Positions 1 to 10,055 of a DNA stretch of 46,489 bases are shown here, piece after piece. A model generated the notes under the pieces. That model ran no database searches and was not told the origin of the DNA. It was given only the letters and a program-made list of their open reading frames with translations. Position 1 is the first letter of the stretch, and the number at the start of each line of letters is the position of its first letter. The translations under genes were made by a program, and so were the position numbers. Source of the stretch: Haplomitrium mnioides (Eukaryota > Marchantiophyta > Haplomitriopsida > Calobryales); NCBI GenBank assembly GCA_049999725.1, contig JBNGIS010036638.1, positions 1 through 46,489 of the forward strand, written 5' to 3'.

Positions 1-270
1 AAAATATTTTATATAAATTGTAATATAAATAAGAATAAATTTTTATGGAAAATTTATTTTTTCTCTCTTAGAGTCTTCACATGCTGATAATGTGTTATGG
101 ATTGTATGTGACATGCTTGTTCTCCTCCAATTCTTACTCTCATATATTATATCTCTATATGATATACACAAGATACAATGAGGTATATATAACTACCTCA
201 TAGTTAACTACTAGCTTAACTAAGGTTAAGGTAATTAACTATAGATTAGGGTTAAGCATAGTTTATAACA
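1..270 (-). mobile_element. 5' end of a second Ty1/copia-like LTR retrotransposon, running off the left edge
   Basis: Read on the minus strand, 270 to 93 is a TG...CA-bounded LTR and 92 to 1 is the start of the internal region. The LTR/internal junction (CATAACA then CATTATCAGCA) closely matches the junction of the complete copia element in this window (AATAACA then CGTTATCAGCA), and both are followed by an ACTCT-containing leader. The body of the element lies outside the window. It interrupts transposon copy A in the region that should lead to gene Y: copies B and C continue past the equivalent of position 271, whereas A does not. The lineage is inferred from the junction only, because no coding region is visible. 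Confidence 0.7.
93..270 (-). repeat. LTR (5' LTR) of the left-edge copia-like element
   Basis: This 178-bp LTR starts TGTTATAAAC and ends CCATAACA on the minus strand. It contains a TATATA stretch in its middle, plausible as promoter. The next five bases, CAAAG (271-275), should be one half of the target-site duplication. The partner LTR and second duplication lie beyond the window, so the boundary rests on the TG/CA ends and on where similarity between copies A and B stops. Confidence 0.65.
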
Positions 271-320
271 CAAAGAACTATTTTAACAAATATTATGAAA
301 CTCTTACATAACTCTCAAAA

Positions 321-420
321 NNNNNNNNNNNNNNNNNNNNNNNNNNNNNNNNNNNNNNNNNNNNNNNNNNNNNNNNNNNNNNNNNNNNNNNNNNNNNNNN
401 NNNNNNNNNNNNNNNNNNNN
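321..420. other. Assembly gap (100 N) upstream of gene X copy A
   Basis: Exactly 100 N, probably of unknown true size. It removes most of the divergent promoter of copy A. Sequence on both sides matches the gene X/gene Y intergenic region of copies B and C. Confidence 0.95.
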
Positions 421-946
421 TTTTTCTCATTTCCTCAATTTTCTGCCATTTCCAGCTCTTAGTGATTCCCCATTTTTTCTTCACTACATTTTTCACCTTC
501 AAAAACATCCTTTTTTTCTTGTCTTGACAATGGCCTCTCAAGGAAATGTTTCCAACCCTCCCAAACCGAAGCCTTATAGGTATTCGGATGTTATCAAGGC
601 TCTAGAGCTTGCAAGATTGGAGTGGAAATGGTTAGTCAATTACTGTTCGTTGAGAGACACGGATCATCATCTTTACCTTTTTGCACGTGAAGGTGAAAAA
701 TTTAATTTGGGTCTAGTGGTTCAAATTACAATGATCCAAGAAGGAAAGAAGGCCAACATCGGGCTGCTTCTGCAAGCCCAAGACTCAATAACGTTGTATT
801 CTATAAATCAAAAGCAATTTCACTTCTCAAAATACAAGGAAAGAGATTTATTTGTGGCAAATCTTCAGGCATCAAGAGAAAATGGAAAGAAGAGTTCGAA
901 AATCTTTTTTCTTATTCCTTTTTAATTACTTAGCTGTAGCTCTTCG

Positions 947-1245
947 GATGTCCATGCGAGCATTAACTTTGAAGTCTATGCGAGCATGGACTCTGAGGTC
1001 TATCCGCGCATGGACTCTGAAGTCCTTACATGCAAGGACTCAGAAGTTCCTGTGCGCTTGGACTCTGAAGCCCATGCGCGCATGAACTCTGAAGTCCTCG
1101 CACGCCTTGACTCTGAGGTCCATGCGTGCATGGACTCCCAGGTCCATGCGTGTATGGACTTCAAGGTCCAAGCGCGCAGGAACTTTAGTGAACGTGCGCG
1201 CATTGACTTCAAAGTCCATGCGCGCATGGACTTCTTTGTTCAGTG
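947..1245. repeat. Palindromic 24-bp minisatellite in intron 1 of gene X, copy A
   Basis: About 12 tandem units built on the perfect palindrome GTCCATGCGCGCATGGAC and a six-base spacer such as TTCAAA or TCTGAA. The spacer is itself flanked by GGACT...AGTCC, so the whole array is a chain of overlapping dyads. Units vary mainly outside the GCGCGC core. Because the units are palindromic and 24 is a multiple of 3, open frames with RAWTLKSM-like repeats appear on both strands; I treat these as noncoding. Confidence 0.9.
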
Positions 1246-2884
1246 CACGTTTGTTTTTTCTTAAGTTCTTGCTTTTCTGCATGTCAAGTCATTATTCTCA
1301 CTAATGCCAAATTCTTTTCTTTCTTTATTTTCAGTTCACTTAGTATTTGGCGGATTTCGTCGATTCGTACAATGACGCAAAATGGATCGAGAGAGACTTT
1401 ATCAAGTTCGCGATGCAAATAAAAATTCTAAAGCCCAAGCAGAGAGTCAACATTCAACAGCTTGTGCCGCATCCGAGTGCGGCAACATTCTTGACTCATG
1501 CCACAGGGACTTCTTCATAGAAGAAGAGAAAGGAACTGGAATTAAGTGAGGCTCAGAAGAAAAAAAACCATCATTGAAAAAAAAGAAACCTGCATCAGGA
1601 CTTGTCATTGAGGAGGAGCCAGCCCCTTCAAAATCTACAACAAAGTCAACTTCATCTACCCCCTTGTCTTCAACAGCAAGTAGCTCGGGGCATGACTCGG
1701 AGCAGGAGCCGGTGCCACTTCAAGCTCCAACGTTGAGAGCGAAGAGGCAATCCCACAAGGGGTTGCGCACATTTCAAGAAAAAAAGCAGGTAGATCTTCA
1801 GACAGCTTCTGAGGAGGATAAAAACAAGACTATGGAGTCTACAATCCAGCGTTGCAGAGTCCATGAGGAGACCATAACAATTAGGCTGGAAAACCTTAAT
1901 TTTCCCAAGCATAGAATGGACAGCTCGAGTCCAATCCAAATTCGAAGATTGAACGAGGATTTTGTAGAGCTTCTAGTGCAAAGAATGCTGACCAATAAGT
2001 ATGCGCAATCTTTCTTCATCGTGGTTGTAGACCCGAAGTGTGGTATGAAAGACAAGTCAAAATTCGACATCAAGAACCCTGACAAGTACTGTTACGAGAT
2101 TGCATGAGGTAATCACAGTGGTGCAGCAAGGCAGCTACTGATTACAAAATATAGGGTGAAGAATCCTGCTCTGCCGCTCTATAACTATTACATATACATG
2201 GGCCTGACACCAACACAGGCTTGCATTTTTGCGATAGATGACAATTATCACCAGAGGTACAGGCTGGAGATGACCTCTATTCAAAAGGTGGAGTATTGGC
2301 ATCAGCAATTTGTGGAAAGTGGGATGGTTTCATCCCAAAAATTGACAAGAGAGCTAGTGTTGGAAACCCTATAGATCAAACCAAAGTCTACACTTGAGAA
2401 GACCGTGACTTTTCAAGACAATTGGCTTCAGCTAGCATTCAAAAGTGGAGAGCTCTAGGAGTTATAGCAGAGCATTTTCTCAATGTGGGAGAAAAACATT
2501 GTGAAAGGCCAGAAGCCTAAAGCCAAAGGATCTCTCAAGATGGAAGATATGAAGTGGACGCCTTGGAGGTCTCTTCAGGGTCTTCCAGATGAAGTGAAGA
2601 TTTCAGTTTTGAAGCGGGTGGAAGCGAGAGAGCTTTCAATGGACGAGATGTCTCGGGAGGCGGAGAGACACAAAGTTTTGGCCGTAATGGTGAAGAGTTT
2701 CTATTCGAAAGTTTATTGTAGTTCCTAAGAAGAGGCAAGAGAGGAGTACCCTCTTCATATGGAAGAGTCGAAGATGGCCTCTTTTTATTCAAGCTTCGAG
2801 AAGCTTCTCGTAATTTCTTTCTTTGGAACTTTATTTAATTATTTGTATTTGCATTTAATATTTTTAAAATTTTTGTTGTTTTTT

Positions 2885-3012
2885 AGAAACTTATGGTCCA
2901 AGCGCTCTTGGATATCGAAGTCCATGCACACATGGACTTTGAAGTTCAAGCGTGCAGGGACTTCGATGTCCATGTCGGCATGGACTTTGATGTCCTAGCA
3001 CGCTTGGACTCT
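2885..3012. repeat. Palindromic minisatellite in intron 2 of gene X, copy A
   Basis: About five units of the same 24-bp palindromic family as intron 1 (GTCCATGCACACATGGAC, GTCCAAGCGCTCTTGGA, and others), between splice donor 2810 and acceptor 3084. The same intron in copy B holds the same repeat type, so it belongs to the element and is not a chance insertion. Confidence 0.85.
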
Positions 3013-4389
3013 AAAATGTTTTAGGGTCCAAACCTTTCAATGTTTTTATCACTCTCTAATGTTTTTGTTTTGAATTTTTTGCAGAGGGACAAAACATTTA
3101 AACAACAGCTAGCAAAGAAACTGACGGCAACTGCGAAATGAAAGAAAGAATCAGGGGTCGGGGAAGCTTTTGAAGAACAAGACCAGCCTCCCACATTGGT
3201 CTCTTACCCTCCGGCTTTTCTTCTCCACTACCAAAAGGCCAAAAAGTGGAAAGCACGGCAGCAAAGTGGTGCTACATCTCTCACAACAAAAGGAGTTGTG
3301 AGAGATGAGGAAGAAGACGTAATGTCTTATGTCAATGGTCTCAACGTGGCAATTTATCAAGTCCACGGGGAGGCCAACGTTCGACAATTGAAGGGCCTTG
3401 TGAAACCTAGGTGTTTCACTTTGGCTATTGCTGATATTCCTTACGGGTATAACCTAAAGGAATGCAAGCATGATGACTCGAAACCATTTTCAAAAGATGA
3501 CATTTTTTATATGATATCATCATTTGTGGCAGTAACAACTTCAGAGTTTTGGTCTTTTGTTATCATTCATTCTTTGCAGCAGTTTGGTATCATTGAGGAT
3601 TCACTTTTTGAAGTCTGCTGTACAATTGATCACAACATCTGGTGAGTTATTCTTTGATTTTTTTGATTTTTTTTATTTCTTTGTTTTTTATTTCTCTTGC
3701 ATTTTTGTTACAATGTTTGATTTGATTGTTTATCTTTTTGTAGTGACAAAAGCAATATACATCATTCTGGTGGTCCTAGAATCACACATACCCACGAGTA
3801 TTGGACGGTAGGCTACTGGACAAAAGAAGGAAAGAGGAGCATGCGCCTTTTCAATTTGCAACCTTCTTCTGCGACCGGACTTCCTCGGCAGATTATGCGG
3901 AGTGTTTTTAGTTGCCCTGTAGTTTTGGCAAAGCTTAAACATCTAGAAGATGGTGTTCCTGTGAATGTTTATCAGAAGCCGCATGCTCTTTATAATCTTT
4001 TTATTGACTATTTGTCAAGAGAGTAGGATTGGATCCTTGATCTCTGCTCTGGGTCTAGCACATGCATTGTCTGTGCTCTTAAGTTGATGCAAAATTACAT
4101 CTCCGTGGAATATGATAGACTTCAGTCGACTTATATTCCTTATAGGGTTTTGGAGATGGCTTCCTTGCTATCCGATGTGATTGAGTCACAGATAGTTTTT
4201 GCTTACCACAAGGAACCTGTTCTTCCTGGTACTATAGGTGCTTCTGGTGACTTTGTTGTAATATCGGGGACTGGAAAGCCTCGATAGGATTCTCTAGTGG
4301 CTGCAAATGCTCAGCTTGTAGATTTAGATGAGACAATTCCTCCCGAAGAGGCTAGAGTCTGAGGACCTCTTTGTACACTTTTCACCAAT

Positions 4390-4395
4390 AATAAA
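4390..4395 (+). promoter_or_regulatory. Candidate polyadenylation signal AATAAA for gene X, copy A
   Basis: AATAAA lies 28 bp after the TGA at 4360-4362 in AT-rich sequence. It is the first canonical hexamer downstream of the inferred stop codon. There is no transcript evidence. Confidence 0.4.
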
Positions 4396-4607
4396 ATTTA
4401 TTTTTTCCAAATCTTTCTTTGCCAAAGTTTCATCTTGTTGCTCTTTCAATCTATCACAAGTCTTTTCATCACGATTCAGTTTATTGCACCTAAGAATAAG
4501 TTGACCAAATTGATAGTCTAAGAATGGTTTGAACTCAATTACTAATCTAAAAATGATTTGGAGTCTTTGCACATTGTTTAGCGTCTTTGCGCATTAAGGC
4601 TTTGTAG

Positions 4608-4905
4608 TTCTTGTTCAGATTCCCTGCGCGCTTAAGTTGTAAGATTATTGTTCAGAGTCCTTGGACCCATTGGTCAAAGGGTTCTTGTTCAATGTCTATG
4701 CGTGCATAGGCTGCAAGGTTCTTGTTTAGAATATTAGCGTGTTTTGGCTCTAGGATTCTAGTTGAAAGTCCATGCGTGCATAGTTTCATTGTTCTTGTTT
4801 AGAGTCTAAGCACGTGGAGGATTTAGGATTCTTGTTTGGAGTCTATATGTGCATAGGCTTTACGGTTCTAGTTTTGAGTCTATGCTTGCATAGACTTTGT
4901 TGGCT
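4608..4905. repeat. 37-bp minisatellite downstream of gene X, copy A
   Basis: About eight degenerate units start TTCTTGTT(C/T)AGAGTC and contain ATGCGTGCAT-type dyads. Starts at 4682, 4719, 4756, 4792, 4829 and 4866 give a period of 37. It shares the ATGC-GCAT palindromic core with the intron arrays but has a different spacer. A reverse-complement counterpart sits at about 26240-26540 in copy B. Confidence 0.75.
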
Positions 4906-5165
4906 ACGATGCTCAAAGTCAAGTTTAAAGTCCTTACCCAACTGGACATTTACGTTTTCTTGTAGTTTTTTACACCAAAAGATATATATTTTATTTCATT
5001 TTTTATGAATTTAGTTTATTCATAATAGTGTCAAGTTTTTATAAAATATTCGAATAACCAAATTTTTTGTTTAAAATTTATTTATTTTTTCGAAAAGAAG
5101 ATTTTAGTCATAAATTTCATGTTTTTGAATGCCGAATCTTAAAAAACAAAATTTGACTGCCAAGT

Positions 5166-5211
5166 GAAACATGAACACAGTAGCGGTTCCTAGTTCGAAG
5201 TAGCAGCTAGT
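5166..5211 (+). repeat. Terminal inverted repeat, right end of copy A
   Basis: Read inwards from 5211 (minus strand) this is ACTAGCTGCTACTTCG then GAACTAGGAACCGCTACTG then GTTCATGTTTCAC. It matches the left end of copy B (AACAGCTGCTACTTTG, GAACAAGAAACTGCTACTA, GTTCATGTTTCAC). Satellite sequence (GGTCACAGTCATAAAGG) starts immediately after. The outermost three bases are degenerate, so the boundary is good to a few bases. Confidence 0.75.
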
Positions 5212-5699
5212 GGTCACAGTCATAAAGGTAGCTTTCACAAAAACAACTTTACTTGTCGAGAAACCTTGCCTACATTGACAATGAATGGACATTTTCCTTC
5301 AGAAACTTGTACATGACAAGACTACAAAAAGAGTGAGCTTCTAGTCATACATGTACAAGATAAGAACAAGAGTAAATTTCTAATCATATTCATAAAGATA
5401 GCTTTCAGAAAAAACAACTTTTCTTGTCGAGGAACCTTGCCTACATTTTCAATAAATCGGCTTTTTTCTCTACCAACTTGAACCTGACAAGACTACAAAA
5501 AGATTGAACTTCTAATCATATATGTACAAGATAAGAGCAAGAGTACAATTTTGATCATAGTCATATATAGTAGCTTTCACAAAAACAACCTTACTTGTCG
5601 AGGAACTTTGCCTACATTTACAACGAATCGACCTCTTTCTCTAGCAACTAAGACATGACAAGACTACAAAAAGAGTGAACTTCTAGTCATATATGTACA

Positions 5700-8085
5700 A
5701 GATAAGAGCAAGAGTAATTTTTTGGTCATAGTCATACAAGGTAGCTCTCACAAAAACAACATTACTTGTCGAGTAACCTTGCCTACTATTCCAATGAATC
5801 AGACTTTTTCTCTAGCAATTTGAACATGAGAAGATTACACAAAGAGTGAACTTCTAGTCATACATGTACAAGATAAGAGCAAGAGTAAATTTTTCATCAT
5901 AGGCATACATAGTAGCTTTCAGAAAAACAGTATTACTTGTCCTGGAACCTTGCCTACATTTCCAATGAATGGGCCCATTTCTCTAGCAACTTCTATATGA
6001 CAACATTACACAAAGAGTGAACTTCTAGCTACACATGTAAAAGAAAAGAGCAAGAGTAAATTTTTGATCATAGTCATACATAGTAGCTTCCGAAAAAACC
6101 ACATTACTTGTCGAGAAACCTTGCCTATATTTACAATAAACAGACCACTTTCTATAGCAACTTGTACACGAAAAGACTACACAAAGAGTGAACTTATAGT
6201 CATACATGTACAAGACATGAACAATAGCAAATTTCTGGTCATAGTCATAAAGGTAGCTTTCACAAAAACAACTATGCTTGTCGAGGAATCTTGCCTACAG
6301 TGACAACGAATGGACCTTTCTCTCTAGCAACTTAAACATGAGAAGACAAGAAAAAGAGTGATCTTCAAGTGATACATGTATAGGATAAGAACAAGAGTAA
6401 ATTTGTAGTCATAGTCATACAAGGTATCTTTCACAAAATGAACATTACTTGTCGAGGAGCCTTGCCTACATTTCCATCCAATGGACCTTTTTCTCTAGAA
6501 CCTAGTACATGACAAGACTACACAAAGAGAGAACTTCTAGTCATACATTTACATGGTAAGAACAAGAGTAAAAGTTTGATCATAGTCACATATAATAGCC
6601 TTCAAAAAACAACATTACTTATCGAGGAACCTTGCCTACATTTACAACGAATGGACCTCTTTCTCTAGCAACTTGTACATGAGAAGACTACATTGAGAGT
6701 GAACTTCTAGTCATACATGTACAAGATAAGAACAAGAGCAAATTTCTGCTCATATTCATACAAGGTAGCTTTCACAAAAACAACATTACTTGCCGAGGAA
6801 CCTTTTCTACATTTACAACGAATGTACCTCTTTCTATAGCAACTTGTACATGACAAGACTACGAAAAAAGTGAACTTCTAGTCATACATGAACAAGATAA
6901 GAGCGAAAGTAATTTTTTGGTCATAGTCATTCAAGGTAGCTTTCAAAAAAACAACATTACTTGTTGAGTAACCTTGCCTACTATTCCAATGAATCGGACT
7001 TTCTCTCTACTAACTTGAACATGACAAGATTACACAAAGAGTGAACTTCTAGTCATACATGTACAAGATAAGAGCAAGAGTAAATTTTAATCATAGTCAT
7101 ACATAGTAGCTTTCATAAAAACAATATTACTTGTCGTGGAACCTTGCCTATATTTACAATGAATGGGCCCATTTCTCTAGCAACTTCTACATGAGAACAC
7201 TACACAAAGAGTGAACTTCTAGGTACACATATAAAAGAAAAGAGCACAAGTAAATTTTTGATTATAGTCATACATAGTAGCTTCCGAAAAAACCACATTA
7301 CTCATCGAGGAATCTTGCCTACATTTACAATAAACGGACCACTTTCTCTAGCAACTTGTACATGACAAGACTACATCAAGAGTAAACTTATAGTCATACA
7401 TGTATAAGACATGAACAATAGCAAATTTCTGGTCATAGTCATAAAGGTAGCTTTCACAAAAACAACTTTGCTTGTCAAGGAACCTTGCCTACAGTGACAA
7501 CAAATGGACCTTTATCTCTAGCAACTTAAACATGGAAAGACAAGGAAAAGAGTGAACTTCTAGTGATACATGTATAGGATAAGAACAAGAGTAAATTTCT
7601 GGTCATACTCATACAAGGCATCTTTCACAAAAAGAACATTACTTATCGAGGAACCTTGCCTACATTTCCATCGAATGGAGCTTCTTCTCTAGAACCTAGT
7701 ACATGACAAGACTACACAAAGAGAGAACTTCTAGTCATACATTCACAAGATTAGAACAAGAGTAAAATTTTGATCATAGTCACACATAATAGCTTTTAAA
7801 AAGAAAAATTACTTGTCGAGGAACCTTGCCTATATTTACAACAAATGGACCTCTTACTCTAGCAACTTGTACATGAGAAGACTATATTGATAAGGAACTT
7901 CTAGTCATACATGTACAAGATAAGAACAAGAGTAAATTTCTGCTCATAGTCATACAAGGTAGCTTTCACAAAAACAACATTACTTGTCGAAGAACCTTAC
8001 CTACATTTACAACTAATGTACCTCTTTCTCTAGCAACTTGTACTCGAGAAGACTACAAAAAAAGTGAACTTCTAGTCATACATGT
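5700..8085. repeat. Higher-order repeat: 7-monomer block duplicated in tandem
   Basis: Variant monomers recur at a 1,194-bp offset (7 x 170.6). Examples are the GGGCCC variant at 5971 and 7165, the CTACTATTCC variant near 5783 and 6978, and the CAGTGACAAC variant near 6297 and 7491. The two copies are therefore about 5700-6890 and 6890-8085. The block edges are approximate. Confidence 0.75.
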
Positions 8086-9916
8086 GCAAGAAAAGGTCAA
8101 GAGTAATTTTCTTGTCATAGTCATACAAGGTAGCTTTCACAAAAACAACATTACTTGTCCAGGAACCTTGCCTACATTTCCAACCAATCGGTCTTTTTCA
8201 TTTTCAAATTGGACATGAGAAGACTACACAAAGAATGAATATCTAGTCATGCATCTACAAGATAAGAAAAAGAGAAATTTTTTTATCATAGTTATACATA
8301 GTAGCATGGACAAAAACAACATTACTTGTCGAGGAATCTTGCATGCATTTACAAAAAATCAGTCTCTTTCTCTAGCGACTTGTACATGTCAAGACTATAA
8401 AAAGAGTAAACTTCTAGTCACACATGTACACCATAAGAGCAAGAGTAATTTTCTGGTCATAGTCATACAAGGTAGCTTTCACAAAAACAACATTACTTGT
8501 CAAGGAAGCTTGCCTACAATTCCAATAAATCTGACTTTTTCTCTAGCAACTTGTAAATGACAAGAATACACAAAGAGTGAACTTCTAGTCATACATGTAC
8601 AAGATAAGAGCAAGAGTAAATTTTTGATCATAGTCATGCATAGTAGATTTTACAAAAACAATATTACTTGTCCTAGAACCTTGCCTACATATACAATGAA
8701 TGGACCTCTTTCTCTAGCAACTTGTACATGACCAAACTACAACAAGAGTGAACTTTTTGTCATACATGTACAAGATAAGAACAAAAGTAAATTTTTGGTC
8801 ATAGATAGAAAGGTAGCTTTCACAAAATCAATATTACTAATCGAGGAACCTTGCCTACATTTACCACGAATGAACCTTTTTCTCTAGCAACTTGTACATG
8901 ACAAGACTACAAAAAGAGCAAACTTCTTGTTATACATGTACAAGATAAGACCAAGAGTAATTTTCTGGTCATAGTCATACAAAGTAGCTTTCACAAAAAC
9001 AACATTACTTGTCGAGAAACCTTGCCTACATTTACAACGAATGGACCTCTTTCTCTAGCAACTTGTACATGACAAGACTACAGAAAGAGTGAACTTCTAG
9101 TCATACATGTACAAGAAAAGAGCAAAAGTAAATTTTTGATCATAGTCATATATAGCAGCTTTCACAAAAACAACATTCCTTGTCGAGGAACCTTGCTTAC
9201 ATTTCCAACCAATCAGCTTTTTCCTCTAGCAACTTGGACATGACAAGACTACACATGGAGTGAATTTCTAGTCATGCATGTACAAGATAAAAACAAGAGT
9301 GAATTTTTTATCATAGTCATACTTATTGGCTTTCACAAAAACAACATTGCTTGTTGAGGAACCTTGCCTGCATTAACAATGAGTCAACCTCTTTCTCTAG
9401 TAACTTGTACATGACAAGACTACAATAACAGTGAACTTCTAGTCATACATGTACAAGATAAGATCTACAGTAAATGTTTGAACATAGTTATCCATCGTAG
9501 CTTTCACAAAAAAAAACATTACTTGTCGAGGAAGCTTGCCTACATTTACAATGAATCGACCTCTTTCTCTAGCAACTTGTACATGACAAGACTACAAAAA
9601 TAGTCAACTCCTAGTCATACATGTACAAGAAAAGAGCCAGAGTAACTTTCTGGTCATAGTCATACAAGGTAGCTTTCACAAAAACAACATTACTTGTCGA
9701 GGAAACTTGCCTACACTTCCAATGAATCGGCCTTTTTCTCCAACAACTTGTACATGACAAGACTACAAAAATTGTGAACTCCTAGTAATACATGTACAAG
9801 ACAAGAACAAGACTAAATTTTTGGTCATAGTGGTAGAAGAAATTTTGGTCATTTTTGGTCAAGAACAAGATTGCAAAAAGACTAAACTTCGAGTCATTTA
9901 TGTAAAAAAAATTTTA

Positions 9917-9921
9917 AAGAG
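9917..9921. repeat. Target-site duplication AAGAG, left side of copia element
   Basis: AAGAG directly precedes the TG of the 5' LTR and is repeated at 17766-17770 directly after the CA of the 3' LTR. The satellite consensus at this point reads GAACAAGAGTAAATTT, so the duplication derives from the satellite. Confidence 0.9.
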
Positions 9922-10041
9922 TGTTATAGGGACCATGTATATAACCCTATATCAGGAGATGTAGTCATTTCACTCATTCATTCTATACTACTCTCGCTCT
10001 CGGAAGCTCTCGTGTGTATGTGCGGTGCTCATGCAATAACA
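9922..10041 (+). repeat. 5' LTR of the copia element
   Basis: 120 bp, TGTTATAGGG...CAATAACA. Aligned without gaps to the 3' LTR it shows 16 differences (104/120 identical, 86.7%), so the insertion is old. It contains TGTATATAACC, a possible TATA box. At 120 bp it is at the short end for copia LTRs. Confidence 0.95.
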
Positions 10042-10055
10042 CGTTATCAGCACAA
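10042..10055 (+). promoter_or_regulatory. Primer-binding-site region
   Basis: CGTTATCAGCAC follows the 5' LTR immediately. The same place in the left-edge element reads CATTATCAGCAT, so the motif is conserved between two elements. It resembles the TGGTATCAGAGC initiator-Met site of many copia elements but does not match it exactly; the primer tRNA is not established. Confidence 0.5.

Larger units (their letters stand above)
530..4362 (+). pseudogene. Gene X, copy A: ParB-like domain plus beta-class N6/N4 DNA methyltransferase, four exons, degenerate
   Basis: Inferred exons are 530-889, 1335-2809, 3085-3641 and 3744-4362. Phases fit (0, 0, 2), giving about 1,000 codons. Residues 1-120 are unrecognised. 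About 150-310 is Lys/Ser/Pro/Glu-rich with KKRK- and KKKK-type runs, a possible nuclear signal. About 320-460 resembles a ParB-type domain (IRRLNEDFVELL, GNHSGAARQLL). The C-terminal third has DIPY (3432-3443, motif IV), QKP (3973-3981, motif X) and DLCSGSST (4040-4063, motif I), the order of beta-class adenine/cytosine-N4 methylases. Damage: donor 1 reads AA instead of GT at 890-891, a poly-A frameshift lies near 1557-1582, and stops occur at 1341, 1519, 2104, 2372, 2726, 3139, 4024 and 4285. The start is the ATG at 530, conserved in B and C. Substrate and activity are not known. Confidence 0.8.
271..5211 (+). mobile_element. DNA transposon copy A (ParB/methyltransferase-transposase family), gene X half only
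   Basis: This is the same family as copies B and C, with gene X on the plus strand. It holds the promoter-side end (with a 100-N gap), four exons of gene X, palindromic minisatellites in introns 1 and 2, a 37-bp minisatellite downstream, and a terminal inverted repeat that abuts satellite DNA at about 5211. The gene Y half is absent from the window because a copia element is inserted at 270; it may continue further left. Relative to copy B it is inverted, so A and B face each other across the satellite. Confidence 0.85.
5212..9921. repeat. 171-bp satellite array, segment 1 (about 27 monomers)
   Basis: Head-to-tail monomers marked by GAACTTCTAGTCATACATGT and CTTGTCGAGGAACCTTGCC. Successive GAACTT marks at 5677, 5848, 6019, 6190 and 6360 give a period of 170-171 bp. 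Monomers differ by scattered substitutions. The last 90 bp before the copia insertion are strongly degenerate. There is no gene in this stretch; 171 is a multiple of 3, so some monomers stay open for 60-100 codons by chance. Confidence 0.95.

Noticed and set aside
200-260. Telomere-like TTAGGG near 246-253
   Set aside because: A single occurrence within a copia LTR, not a tandem array.
947-1245. CRISPR-like array of short palindromic repeats
   Set aside because: Units are contiguous 24-bp repeats with six-base spacers that are themselves repeated, no unique spacers and no cas genes, in an intron of a eukaryotic transposon.
986-1282. Open frames on both strands encoding RAWTLKSM-like and MDSEVHA-like repeats (also 29237-29692 and 44055-44312)
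   Set aside because: They are the reading of an intronic 24-bp palindromic minisatellite; flanking splice sites in copies B and C place it outside the coding sequence.
3557-3811. Open frame with FFDFFDFFYFF-like hydrophobic run
   Set aside because: It reads through the T-rich intron 3 of gene X (3642-3743) in the wrong frame.
530-4362. Bacterial or phage contamination suggested by the ParB-methylase gene
   Set aside because: Introns, plant copia elements and satellite on the same sequence, and three diverged copies, show it is nuclear and long resident.
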